Shown here: piece after piece, positions 7,168 to 14,497 of the stretch | Position numbering within the stretch: the stretch's first letter is position 1 | Layout: each line of letters begins with the position of its first letter | Assembly: GCF_030651615.1 (NCBI RefSeq) | Contig: NZ_JAUSCG010000154.1 | Location: 1 to 16,564, forward strand | Source of the DNA: Methanocalculus sp. | GTDB lineage: Archaea > Halobacteriota > Methanomicrobia > Methanomicrobiales > Methanocorpusculaceae | Reading direction: 5' to 3' | DNA length: 16,564 bases | Made by a program: the position numbers and the translations under genes | Notes under the pieces: model-generated | What the model was told of the DNA's origin: nothing | The model's input: the letters and a program-made list of their open reading frames with translations, nothing else | The model's database searches: none

Positions 7168-8145
7168 TTATTCTTTACGCATCCGGAGGAGTATTCCCAA
7201 TGCACAAGCAGCAACAGCGGTGATTGCAACCGATGGTGTTGCCTGGGTTGTCGGAGGTGCAGTTCTGTCTGGTGTTTCGATTGGTTGAGTTGCCGGAATC
7301 CCGGTCTGGATTGTTGTCACCGGTAAAATGGTGGGTTCCGGTGTCGGTGAAGTGGTCGGTGTTACCTCTGGTATTGTTTGGGTGGGTGTTGGTGTGGTCT
7401 CTCGTGAGAGGGATATCGTCTCACTCCGTTCTGTGATCGTCTTTCCAACGATCTCATAATTGTCTTTCATACCGTTTGCATTGCAGAAGGCGTAGAAGTC
7501 GTAGACTCCACGTGAATACCCGGCATCCGGGTGCCAGACCGGCCCGGTCATATAGGGGTTACGATCAACTGCAAAGAGGAGGGGTGTTGATGCACCTGCA
7601 CGATTTGTTAATGATGAGTACTCCACTCCATCCTGCCTGGTAACGCGGATCTCAATCGGTGCTCCGGCCACCCCCGGCCTCTGTGACATCACGTTGAGAT
7701 TAGTTTCGATTCGAAACTGCAGTTCGTAGTCCATCGGAACCCAGAGGCCGGTTCTATCCCTCCCGCCATATGCGACATCATAGATCCTGACTCCAAGAGT
7801 GGGTTCTGCGACCATGAACGCAGGGGTTCCGGAGCCGATGATATACCATGTGCCGGTCCTTCCTGTAAATGTCTGGGGTGAGATGTAGAATGATGCTGCA
7901 TCACTTACAGTAGTGGTTATCACCGGATTATCGGTGGCAGGCGATCTCCCTCCTTCAAACCAGCCGAGGGTGTCTCCGCTGACAACTCCACATGCGGTGA
8001 TGTCAAGCCTCTCTTCACCGATGAAGACCGTTCCCCCGGCAGGGATCTCATGTATCGCGGCATATACCGGGGTGATAAGGAGGATGAAGAGGATGCAGAT
8101 GAATCCTGTTCGCATCCTGATCATGGTTCTGTCTCGTTTCGCCAT
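7168..8145 (-). CDS. DUF3821 surface protein with signal peptide and C-terminal anchor
   Basis: A 325-residue exported protein. The N-terminus is basic followed by a hydrophobic stretch (GFICILFILLITPVYA), a signal peptide probably cut after VYA. The next 200 or so residues begin IHEIPAGGTVFIGEERLDIT and resemble DUF3821, a domain common in Methanomicrobiales surface proteins. Next comes a threonine- and proline-rich linker of about 60 residues, likely O-glycosylated or wall-spanning. It ends in one hydrophobic helix (VAITAVAACALGILL) and a short basic tail, RMRKE. There is no PGF motif of the PGF-CTERM type, so archaeosortase processing is uncertain. I choose the ATG at 8145 because AGG sits six bases upstream, whereas for the ATG at 8151 it would be adjacent. 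Function unknown; probably an S-layer-associated or cell-surface protein. Confidence 0.82.
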   Translation of the reverse strand: MAKRDRTMIRMRTGFICILFILLITPVYAAIHEIPAGGTVFIGEERLDITACGVVSGDTLGWFEGGRSPATDNPVITTTVSDAASFYISPQTFTGRTGTWYIIGSGTPAFMVAEPTLGVRIYDVAYGGRDRTGLWVPMDYELQFRIETNLNVMSQRPGVAGAPIEIRVTRQDGVEYSSLTNRAGASTPLLFAVDRNPYMTGPVWHPDAGYSRGVYDFYAFCNANGMKDNYEIVGKTITERSETISLSRETTPTPTQTIPEVTPTTSPTPEPTILPVTTIQTGIPATQPIETPDRTAPPTTQATPSVAITAVAACALGILLRMRKE

Positions 8146-8195
8146 GATCATCCTTCTCTATAAACTATCATCAGTGTTTCCCCAACTCCATTATT

Positions 8196-9401
8196 TCAGA
8201 AGAGATTCGTCACCATATTCCAGATATTTGTAAATCCCTCGCTGATCAGTACTGTCGGGTCGATTCCAAGGAGTGGGAAGATGAAGATGAAGTACAGGAA
8301 CGTTCCAAGCGTACTTCCGATGTTTGCAAATGCTGCAACGAGTACAACACGGAAGAGTGGAATTTTGCTCATCTCTCTGATGCTCTCTGCTTTACTGATC
8401 GCTTTTATGTCAGAGATTGCGGGTTTTCTGATCTTCACCTCGGCAATTGCGGCAAACCATCCGGCAGCGATCAGAGGATTTAAGGATGTGAGCCATGCTG
8501 CACAGAAAGCAACCAGAGCGGAGATCGGGTGTCCCCGTGCAAGGAGTGTGCCGAGTGCTGCAAGTGTTCCGTTGATGATGATCCACCATAGTAACGCGGT
8601 GATGAGAACGTCATATCCCACTCCTGAAAAGATAATAGCGATGATAAGGGAGAGAAAGAGGAGAAGAACCCCTACTCCGATAATCTTTGCCCAGGGGCGG
8701 CCTTTGATCTGTGCGGTGAGATCCTTCATTGGAGGGAGCGACTGAGGATCCGAGAGGTACTGGGTAATTCCTCTTACATGCCCCGCTCCTACGACTGCAA
8801 GGATACGCTGATCGCCTCGCATGAGTGGGATAATGCTATGGGCAAGATAGGCATCCCGCTCGTCTATCAGGGCTTTTGCTCCATTTGGCGAGAACTTTCG
8901 GAATTCTTCGAGTGCCAGGGTGACCACGTCCTGTTCGGTGAGAGCATCGATATCAATTTCATCTCCTGAAACTCCTGTAATCGAGACCGTAAGTGCGTAG
9001 ATCATCCTGAATTTTTCACGAAATGTCATCCCACTCCAGAACCGTGAGAGGGTGATTCTGATATCGCGGTCGATCAATGCAACACGTATCCCCTTCTCTT
9101 CAGCCAGCCGGATCGCCTCCTTCATCTCTGCTCCCGGTTCGATTCCGACGTTCATCCCGATCTTTCGCTGAACATAGGCGAGCAGCCACTGGACGAGAAG
9201 CTGCGTCATGTTTCCGGATGCAAGGATCTCAGAGACTCCCGGCCCCTCGGTCTGGCTATCCTGTTGTTTCAGTGCGGCATAACGCGGGGGATCAAGTTCA
9301 ACTGCAATAATATCCGGCTGAAATTCATTAATTCCAGCAATGACCTCGTCGATACTCTTCTGTGAGACATGAGCCGTCCCAATAATCTTCAGTTCACCCA
9401 T
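8196..9401 (-). CDS. TraB family membrane protein
   Basis: A 401-residue protein of the TraB/pheromone-shutdown family (TIGR00261 type). The N-terminal half holds conserved GTAHVSQKS (GxxH), VELDPPRY and GAGHVRGI (GxxHxxG), the usual signatures of the TraB/Tiki-like fold. The C-terminal part from about residue 230 has four hydrophobic segments, so the protein is membrane-anchored. Tiki relatives are metalloproteases with paired GxxH motifs; TraB of Enterococcus blocks pheromone production. The role in archaea is not established. I place the start at 9401 (MGELKIIG) because GGAG lies five bases upstream and the family motif begins there. The longer form would reach back into the YkgJ gene. It overlaps the YkgJ stop by eight bases. 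Confidence 0.87.
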   Translation of the reverse strand: MGELKIIGTAHVSQKSIDEVIAGINEFQPDIIAVELDPPRYAALKQQDSQTEGPGVSEILASGNMTQLLVQWLLAYVQRKIGMNVGIEPGAEMKEAIRLAEEKGIRVALIDRDIRITLSRFWSGMTFREKFRMIYALTVSITGVSGDEIDIDALTEQDVVTLALEEFRKFSPNGAKALIDERDAYLAHSIIPLMRGDQRILAVVGAGHVRGITQYLSDPQSLPPMKDLTAQIKGRPWAKIIGVGVLLLFLSLIIAIIFSGVGYDVLITALLWWIIINGTLAALGTLLARGHPISALVAFCAAWLTSLNPLIAAGWFAAIAEVKIRKPAISDIKAISKAESIREMSKIPLFRVVLVAAFANIGSTLGTFLYFIFIFPLLGIDPTVLISEGFTNIWNMVTNLF

Positions 9402-9936
9402 GAATGCTCCACATGCCTCTGCTGTCAAAGACCACAGTCTTTCCTTCTGGTACAGGTGAGGAGGAGAAGACCTTCTTCACTCCCCTCTCCTCTTCTTCTT
9501 CCGCATCCCTTCTGAGCAGAAGTGCGGATGCAAGCTCTGTTGCTTCATCCTTTGTCATCTTCCCTCCAATCCCCGGACATTCCGATACGACTAATGACTC
9601 GCCGTCAAGAGCAAACGGGTAGGTCCGGCATATCCAGGGGCGCGCCGGATAGAGTGAACATCTGCCATCTTCAGAATGGAAGAGACATCTGCCGTTCTCC
9701 ATTCTGAGACACCATTCAAAGGTGTATCTCCCACCGCTCTCAGAATCGATCAGCTCCGGATAGGGTATAACAATCGTGTCATGGTCCATTCCGGTTGCAG
9801 ACCCGATTATGTCTATCTCCTGAGGGGAGATGATAACGCGGCTGGTTTCTTCGTCGCCCCGGCAGCAGGCACCGCACCCAAGGCAGACGAAACCAATCTG
9901 TTGAAGGGCCTCACTGAGGCTTTTCACTCCATACAT
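9394..9936 (-). CDS. YkgJ-type cysteine cluster protein
   Basis: A 180-residue soluble protein of the YkgJ/UPF0153 cysteine-cluster family. Cysteines at 18, 21, 24 and 25 form CxxCxxCC, followed by C76, C84, C93, C103 and C120. The CxxxYPxRPxxCRxYPF pattern around 93-109 is typical for the family. These residues are thought to bind zinc or an iron-sulfur cluster; the biochemical role is unknown. A run of acidic residues (EEEEE region, about 147-151) precedes the C-terminal end. The start overlaps the end of guaA by 13 bases and the stop overlaps traB by eight, so the three are translated as one coupled unit. The frame of the ATG is clear but has no separate Shine-Dalgarno beyond purine bases in the guaA end. 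Confidence 0.85.
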   Translation of the reverse strand: MYGVKSLSEALQQIGFVCLGCGACCRGDEETSRVIISPQEIDIIGSATGMDHDTIVIPYPELIDSESGGRYTFEWCLRMENGRCLFHSEDGRCSLYPARPWICRTYPFALDGESLVVSECPGIGGKMTKDEATELASALLLRRDAEEEEERGVKKVFSSSPVPEGKTVVFDSRGMWSIHG

Positions 9937-10478
9937 ATGCGGTTAAAATTCTTGTAGACCTGGCTTCCGTTCTCTGAATGGCTTACTTCCGGATGCCACT
10001 GAAGACCATAAATCCGCTTGTTCATTGATCCCATCGCCTCTACTTCGCAGATTGAAGATGTGGCGAGGATCTCAAAACCCTCTGGCGCTTGTTTTACCTC
10101 ATCGGCATGTGATGCCCATACATGCATCCTCTCAGGATAGCCGGAGAGGATCTCTCCATGGTTTTGCACCACTATATCGACACCCCCGTATCCTCCACTT
10201 CTGCCAGGTCCGATAACGCCACCGAGTGACTGTGCAATCAATTGGTGACCAAGGCATATCCCGAGCACCGGGATACCTAATTCAAGATAATCAGGGCATC
10301 TCCCGATCCGATCGATGCTCGGTCCACCCCCAAGAATGATCCCGCGACACCCTGAAGCCACCTCAGATGGGTTCGTGGTATTTGGAATCATCTTCACTTC
10401 TATCTCAAGGTCCCGAAGCATCCGATGGATGAGATGGTTGAACTGCCCAAAATTATTGACCACGAAGATGGGTTGCAT
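9924..10478 (-). CDS. guaA: GMP synthase glutaminase subunit A
   Basis: A 184-residue class I glutamine amidotransferase that releases ammonia from glutamine for the conversion of XMP to GMP. The nucleophile C75 lies in GICLGHQ, and H162 and E164 in LQWHPEV complete the catalytic triad. The N-terminus FVVNNFGQFNHLIHR and ILGGGPS are typical of the archaeal stand-alone subunit. As in other archaea the ATP-pyrophosphatase subunit is a separate protein, and it is not in this window. AGGAG lies just before the ATG. It follows cobT by 37 bases on the same strand, where CTATAACC (about 10490-10500) could act as its own TATA element. It overlaps the YkgJ gene by 13 bases. Confidence 0.94.
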   Translation of the reverse strand: MQPIFVVNNFGQFNHLIHRMLRDLEIEVKMIPNTTNPSEVASGCRGIILGGGPSIDRIGRCPDYLELGIPVLGICLGHQLIAQSLGGVIGPGRSGGYGGVDIVVQNHGEILSGYPERMHVWASHADEVKQAPEGFEILATSSICEVEAMGSMNKRIYGLQWHPEVSHSENGSQVYKNFNRICME

Positions 10479-10515
10479 ACTCTCCTAGTAGTTGGTTATA
10501 GTCCCTCTTATCTCT

Positions 10516-11526
10516 TCAGGAGTAGGATGATATGGTCTGCAGGATAGCTTCTCTGATCTCAGATGGAGAATGCCCCATCGCAGCTGCAAGATACATCGCG
10601 CCCCCTGCCCCCATCCCTTCTTTGACCTCCCCTATGCAATACCTGGCAAGCCCATAATGTCCGAGTGCTCCAAACTCAGGATCAACATAGACAGGGGATA
10701 TGCCGATCGCCTCTGCGGTCTCTCTGAAATTAGCTGAAGCATCATCATGGACATAAATTGTCGTCGCGATCTTTGGGAGACGCATCCCCAGACCTTTTAT
10801 AACTGCGGCAACTGCAAGCATCTGTGTTCCTCCTCCAAGTATCACCTCGCCGGAAAAACCATTGGCCATACCGGCAGCAGCAGGGATCATCGGATCTCCG
10901 GCAGCTGTTACTACTCCAAGTGTATCGGTGATGCCACGCTCTTTTAACTGGTGAATAACTGCATCCGCTATCTCATCTTTCCTTGGGTGAGGGTTGTCAG
11001 CGAAACTGCTTGATACACGAGCTGAATACCCAAGACCCCGTAGGACACAGAGTGCGGTTGTTGTACCGCCAGGGATGCACTCTCCGATGACAAGCATATC
11101 AGAAAGTGTTGACAGGAGGGTTCCAAGCTGTTTACCTCTCTGAAAAAGGGATTTTGCATCAGGAACTGCATCACCCTTTCTTGGATCTCCTCCAGCCTGA
11201 CCGTAGAGATCGAAGGTTGGTATCGTTGGTGTATATTCAAGACCTGCATTAATGAAGAGAGGGGTGAGGCCACAGAGTTGCATCATTGCACGTGTGATCG
11301 TCGCCGGTGTCGGGCACCCGGTCGGGGTGTTTGGACGGATCGGCATACTGGTGATCTCACCATTGACTATAAGCTCTGCATCAAGTGTCGGGGTATAGAT
11401 CGTCTTATCTGGTGACGATCCGGCACCTGAGATACCGGGTACTTTTGAAAGTGCGGTGTTAGCAAGGATCGAAGTGAATATCGGCCTTTTTGGAGAAGAT
11501 ATCTTCGAGTCTGATAGAAATGCCAT
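10516..11526 (-). CDS. cobT: Nicotinate mononucleotide-dependent phosphoribosyltransferase CobT
   Basis: A 336-residue enzyme of the archaeal CobT family (TIGR00303). It activates the lower-ligand base of cobalamin by transferring phosphoribose from nicotinate mononucleotide, giving an alpha-riboside 5'-phosphate. Evidence includes the N-terminal NTALSKVPGISGAG and TPTLDAELI, the central VIGECIPGGTTTAL, AAGDPMIPAAAG and ILGGGTQM. Methanogens often use 5-hydroxybenzimidazole as base, so that may be the real substrate. I use the ATG at 11526 (MAFLSDSK); a longer reading to 11634 would run through the divergent cobZ gene and adds non-family sequence. No Shine-Dalgarno is visible, so translation may be leaderless. 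The start codon lies inside an inverted repeat in the 40-base gap to cobZ. Confidence 0.92.
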   Translation of the reverse strand: MAFLSDSKISSPKRPIFTSILANTALSKVPGISGAGSSPDKTIYTPTLDAELIVNGEITSMPIRPNTPTGCPTPATITRAMMQLCGLTPLFINAGLEYTPTIPTFDLYGQAGGDPRKGDAVPDAKSLFQRGKQLGTLLSTLSDMLVIGECIPGGTTTALCVLRGLGYSARVSSSFADNPHPRKDEIADAVIHQLKERGITDTLGVVTAAGDPMIPAAAGMANGFSGEVILGGGTQMLAVAAVIKGLGMRLPKIATTIYVHDDASANFRETAEAIGISPVYVDPEFGALGHYGLARYCIGEVKEGMGAGGAMYLAAAMGHSPSEIREAILQTISSYS

Positions 11527-11545
11527 ATAGGTTAATGTATGGCAT
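11520..11545. repeat. Inverted repeat in the cobT/cobZ divergent promoter
   Basis: Perfect 8-base arms ATGCCATA (11520-11527) and TATGGCAT (11538-11545) are separated by ten bases. The left arm contains the cobT start codon (CAT at 11524-11526), and the whole element lies upstream of cobZ at 11567. The arm spacing of about two helix turns would suit a dimeric DNA-binding regulator acting on both genes. By chance a few such dyads are expected in a window of this size; the position is what makes it notable. Confidence 0.5.
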
Positions 11546-11566
11546 GCTTCAAAGATAAAGATCATT

Positions 11567-12001
11567 ATGTTCGAGATTGAGGAGCGCCTGCATGGAGTTG
11601 GTGTAGAGATGGATGCGATACTGGATGCAGGCATGGAGCTGTATGTATCTCATGGTCTCTCGCAGGAAGCCGGACGTATGGCACTTGAGAAGAATATCAG
11701 GAGGGCTCTGACCGACCCAAATGTATCTGCCCTTCTCCTCTCTGCGATTCTGCTTGAAGAGGAGCTTTATACTAAAAGAAAGAACTCTGAGATTGCAGAT
11801 GATCCGGTTTTCCTCCTTGCAGATGAGATTATCGGGATGGCGATCGCAGAAGTCATTGCGGGGACATATGCCCGGTTTGAGTTTACCCGATATGACCAGA
11901 AGAAGCCCGGAATTCTTTCAGCACTTGGACCTTTTATGGATGATGCGGTTGCGGGTCTGATCGCCGGATGCACCTCTAAACTTTATAGTGACAGTCAATG
12001 A
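11567..12001 (+). CDS. cobZ: Alpha-ribazole phosphatase CobZ (PgpA-like)
   Basis: A 144-residue protein of the PgpA (phosphatidylglycerophosphatase A)-related family. In Methanosarcina mazei, CobZ of this kind replaces the unrelated bacterial CobC and removes the 5'-phosphate from alpha-ribazole phosphate or the phosphorylated corrinoid. Family signatures are DDPVFLLADEIIGMAIAEVIAG (about 78-99), FTRYDQKKPG and MDDAVAGLIAG, whose acidic residues are likely metal ligands. Unlike true PgpA it lacks strongly hydrophobic membrane helices, which supports CobZ. It overlaps cobS by four bases (ATGA), fitting a cobalamin role. The start has no strong Shine-Dalgarno. A CATATAGG element about 40 bases upstream might be the promoter. 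Confidence 0.85.
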   Translation: MFEIEERLHGVGVEMDAILDAGMELYVSHGLSQEAGRMALEKNIRRALTDPNVSALLLSAILLEEELYTKRKNSEIADDPVFLLADEIIGMAIAEVIAGTYARFEFTRYDQKKPGILSALGPFMDDAVAGLIAGCTSKLYSDSQ

Positions 12002-12723
12002 GCATACTTGAGGCGATCCGGGCACTTTTACAGTTTACGACGATCCTACCGATCGGAAAACCGGCAGATTTCGAGGCGTTTGCGAAGCGTTCATACCTCT
12101 ACCCTCTTGCCGGGTACCTGATTGGGGGTTTTGGGGCTCTCCCCCTTATCTTAATCCCTCACCCACTTACAGCCGCTGCTGTTTCGATCGGTTTTATCCT
12201 TCTCATCTCCGGGTGCAACCATTTCGATGGTCTCCTCGATCTCGGGGACGGCCTGATGGCGCATGGTAGTCGGGAAGTAAGGATCAGGGCACTGACTGAC
12301 AGGCAGGTGGGGGCTGGTGGTGTTGCTATGGGGCTTGTGATCACCCTCATCTCATATGGAGCATTATCTTCGCTGACGGTACTACCCCTGGCAGTTCTGA
12401 TTGCAGAAGTCGCTGCTAAAGTGTCTATGGCATCACTCACTGCCCTTGGCCGTCCATTTCGTGAGGGGATTCACAGTTACCTGTACTGGCGGGCAAAGCC
12501 CTGGTTTGTTCTTCCTGCATGGTTCCTCACGCTCCCATTATTTCTGCTTCCGATTCCGTGGATTGTCATTGTTTCTGCACTCTTTGCTGCATCTCTTACC
12601 ACGCTCATCCTTCTGTTTGGTGGTACACGGCTTTTTGGAGGGATCAATGGCGATCTAGTCGGAGCGGCAAATGAGATCGTCCGTGCAGTTACACTTCTCA
12701 CAATTCTGCTTGCTCTTGGGTGA
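11998..12723 (+). CDS. cobS: Adenosylcobinamide-GDP ribazoletransferase CobS
   Basis: A 241-residue integral membrane enzyme that joins adenosylcobinamide-GDP with alpha-ribazole (or its phosphate) to complete cobalamin. Its CobS signature is NHFDGLLDLGDGLMAHGSRE at residues 74-93, followed by ALTDRQVGAGGVA. H75, D77, D81, D84 and D101 match the conserved acidic metal-binding pattern. Hydrophobic segments at about 37-72, 107-140 and 173-205, plus the C-terminus, are predicted membrane helices. It is coupled to cobZ by a four-base overlap and, with the divergent cobT, gives three late steps of nucleotide-loop assembly. Its stop is only five bases from the stop of a convergent small gene. Confidence 0.94.
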   Translation: MSILEAIRALLQFTTILPIGKPADFEAFAKRSYLYPLAGYLIGGFGALPLILIPHPLTAAAVSIGFILLISGCNHFDGLLDLGDGLMAHGSREVRIRALTDRQVGAGGVAMGLVITLISYGALSSLTVLPLAVLIAEVAAKVSMASLTALGRPFREGIHSYLYWRAKPWFVLPAWFLTLPLFLLPIPWIVIVSALFAASLTTLILLFGGTRLFGGINGDLVGAANEIVRAVTLLTILLALG

Positions 12724-12728
12724 AAAAG

Positions 12729-13034
12729 TTAGAGGGAGGTTATTCGGCAATACCCTTCTCCCTTCTCGTCTCCACACTCGATCGCCTCTGCGCGGGCATC
12801 AGCTACAAGTGTGTTAAACATCAAACCCGCGTTAAGGAGTTCCTGATCTGATGCCTGACCCCGTTGAATCTTCTGGTATGCCTGAGTGATGGGTGAAGGG
12901 GTGAGTCTCTTCTGCACCCGAATCCCATGACAGTGTCTGCAATACGCACAACGTGTATGAACAGGCACCTCTCCTGTCGCGCACTGGACGGTGATACGGT
13001 CATTTGGCCCTCGAATGAATGGCAACGTCTTCAT
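12729..13034 (-). CDS. Small cysteine-rich protein of unknown function
   Basis: A 101-residue protein I do not recognise. It has C18, then C29, C32 and C35 in RCAYCRHCHG (CxxCxxC with nearby histidines H26, H34 and H36), and C87 and C96 near the C-terminus in CGDEKGEGYC. This resembles a small zinc-ribbon or iron-sulfur protein. The middle (about 48-85) looks helical and soluble. No signal peptide or membrane segment. It sits between cobS (convergent) and tuf (divergent), so it has its own promoter region shared with tuf. No Shine-Dalgarno is clear before the ATG. The frame has no other strong start upstream, and the ordered cysteine spacing supports a real gene. Confidence 0.65.
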   Translation of the reverse strand: MKTLPFIRGPNDRITVQCATGEVPVHTRCAYCRHCHGIRVQKRLTPSPITQAYQKIQRGQASDQELLNAGLMFNTLVADARAEAIECGDEKGEGYCRITSL

Positions 13035-13100
13035 GCCGAGTGGGTGGGTGTGGATAGTTCATCATTGTATCGTTTCTTTTGGGCATTTCAGGCGAAAAGT

Positions 13101-13192
13101 GAAATATTTTATATAGTTCTCATTCCAATCTAGTATACTCGCATTGGACAGGATGTACGCATGATTGTCCCTTAATGAGTGGAGGATTGAGA
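13101..13192 (+). promoter_or_regulatory. tuf promoter and 5' leader
   Basis: A strong archaeal TATA box, TTTTATATAG at 13107-13116, follows a purine-rich stretch (GCGAAAAGTGAAA) that fits a BRE. Transcription should start about 25 bases downstream, near 13135-13140, giving a leader of about 55 bases. The leader contains a weak stem, GGACA (13146-13150) with TGTCC (13166-13170). A good Shine-Dalgarno GGAGG at 13181-13185 fixes the tuf start at 13193 rather than the in-frame ATG at 13175. Confidence 0.7.
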
Positions 13193-14470
13193 ATGGCAGC
13201 AGAAAAGCCACACATGAATTTAGCCGTTATCGGCCATATTGACCACGGAAAGTCAACGACTGTCGGTCGCCTTCTCTTTGAGACCGGCAGTGTTGCACAG
13301 CACGTCATTGACGGATACAAGAAGGAAGCCGAATCCAAGGGTAAGGGTTCCTTTGAGTTTGCATGGGTTATGGACAGTCTTAAAGAGGAACGTGAACGTG
13401 GTATCACCATCGATATCGCTCACAAGCGTTTCGACACTGCGAAGTTCTACTTCACCGTCGTCGACTGCCCAGGTCACCGTGACTTCGTTAAGAACATGAT
13501 CACCGGTGCATCACAGGCAGATGCTGCAGTTCTCGTTGTAGCAGCCCCTGATGGCCCGATGGAGCAGACCAAGGAGCACGTCTTCCTTGCACGGACACTC
13601 GGCATCAACCAGCTTATCATCGCCGTCAACAAGATGGATGTTGTTAAGTACGATCAGAAGCGTTTCGATGAAGTCAAGAAGCAGCTTTCCGATCTTATCA
13701 AGATGGTCGGATTCAAGCCAGATGAAACGATATTCATCCCGATGAGCTCCTTCACCGGTGTGAACGTATCCAAGAAGTCCCCGGAGACCCCATGGTACAC
13801 CGGACTAACTCTCCTTGAAGCTCTCGACACCCTCAAAGAGCCAGAGAAGCCAACAGACAAGCCTCTCCGCCTTCCGATCCAGGACGTCTATACCATCTCC
13901 GGTATCGGCACTGTCCCGGTCGGCCGTATTGAAACCGGTATCCTGAAGAAGGGGATGAAGGTCTCATTCATGCCTGCCAACAAGGAAGGGGAGATTAAGT
14001 CCATCGAGATGCATCATGAAGAGCACAACCAGGCTCTCCCAGGTGACAACGTTGGATTCAACGTTCGTGGTATCGCAAAGAACGATATCCGCCGTGGCGA
14101 CGTCTGTGGCCCGGTCGATGTACCTCCAACTGTAGCAGAGGAGTTCACTGCTCAGGTCGTTGTGCTTCAGCACCCAAGCGTCCTCTCAGTCGGATACACC
14201 CCGGTCTTCCACTGCCACACTGCACAGGTTGCATGCACATTCACTGAGCTTCAGAAGAAGCTTGACCCACGGAGTGGCCAGGTTAAAGAAGAGAACCCTG
14301 CCTTCCTGAAGGCTGGCGACGCTGCAATTGTAAAGATCGTACCCACCCGCCCACTCGTCATTGAGAAGGCAAAAGAGCTTCCGCAGCTCGGCCGCTTCGC
14401 GGTCCGTGATATGGGATCCACCATCGCTGCAGGTATTGTCCTTGACATTAAAGCGAAACAGATGAGATAA
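13193..14470 (+). CDS. tuf: Translation elongation factor EF-1A (EF-Tu)
   Basis: A 425-residue GTPase that delivers aminoacyl-tRNA to the ribosome. G1 is GHIDHGKST (residues 14-22), switch I contains RERGITIDIAH, G3 is DCPGH (91-95) and G4 is NKMD (146-149). Domains 2 and 3 follow with RLPIQDVYTISGIGTVPVGR and a C-terminal GRFAVRDMGSTIAAG. This is the archaeal type, longer than bacterial EF-Tu. Codon choice is strongly biased toward C-ending codons (GTC, CTC, TTC, AAC) compared with the neighbours, as expected for a very highly expressed gene. It is followed by rpsJ after 27 bases. The other genes of the usual archaeal str cluster (rpsL, rpsG, fusA) do not precede it here. Confidence 0.98.
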   Translation: MAAEKPHMNLAVIGHIDHGKSTTVGRLLFETGSVAQHVIDGYKKEAESKGKGSFEFAWVMDSLKEERERGITIDIAHKRFDTAKFYFTVVDCPGHRDFVKNMITGASQADAAVLVVAAPDGPMEQTKEHVFLARTLGINQLIIAVNKMDVVKYDQKRFDEVKKQLSDLIKMVGFKPDETIFIPMSSFTGVNVSKKSPETPWYTGLTLLEALDTLKEPEKPTDKPLRLPIQDVYTISGIGTVPVGRIETGILKKGMKVSFMPANKEGEIKSIEMHHEEHNQALPGDNVGFNVRGIAKNDIRRGDVCGPVDVPPTVAEEFTAQVVVLQHPSVLSVGYTPVFHCHTAQVACTFTELQKKLDPRSGQVKEENPAFLKAGDAAIVKIVPTRPLVIEKAKELPQLGRFAVRDMGSTIAAGIVLDIKAKQMR

Positions 14471-14484
14471 TTATCTCATCTTTT
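14461..14484 (+). terminator. Exact palindrome and T-tract at the end of tuf
   Basis: A perfect 20-base palindrome with half-site GATGAGATAA spans 14461-14480 and is followed by TTTT. The tuf stop codon TAA is at its centre. As RNA it would form a stem of eight pairs with a four-base loop and a U-run, resembling an intrinsic terminator or a processing site. It would act between the abundant tuf and rpsJ messages. A palindrome this long is expected about 0.02 times by chance in the window. Confidence 0.6.
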
Positions 14485-14497
14485 ACGGTGACCCTCT

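Noticed and set aside
7320..7410. Tandem repeat or phase-variable tract in the DUF3821 gene
   Set aside because: It is a low-complexity Thr/Pro-coding linker with irregular codons, not a clean nucleotide repeat.
11527..11634. Longer N-terminus for CobT starting at 11634
   Set aside because: It would overlap the divergent cobZ coding start, and its sequence is not like the family. The family N-terminus begins near MAFLSDSK at 11526.
13146..13170. Hairpin in the tuf leader as a riboswitch or autoregulatory element
   Set aside because: Only five paired bases with a 15-base loop; too weak to claim beyond a note.
13175..13192. EF-1A start at the ATG at 13175
   Set aside because: The GGAGG Shine-Dalgarno at 13181-13185 lies between this ATG and the one at 13193, and family proteins begin just before KPHMNLAVIGH.
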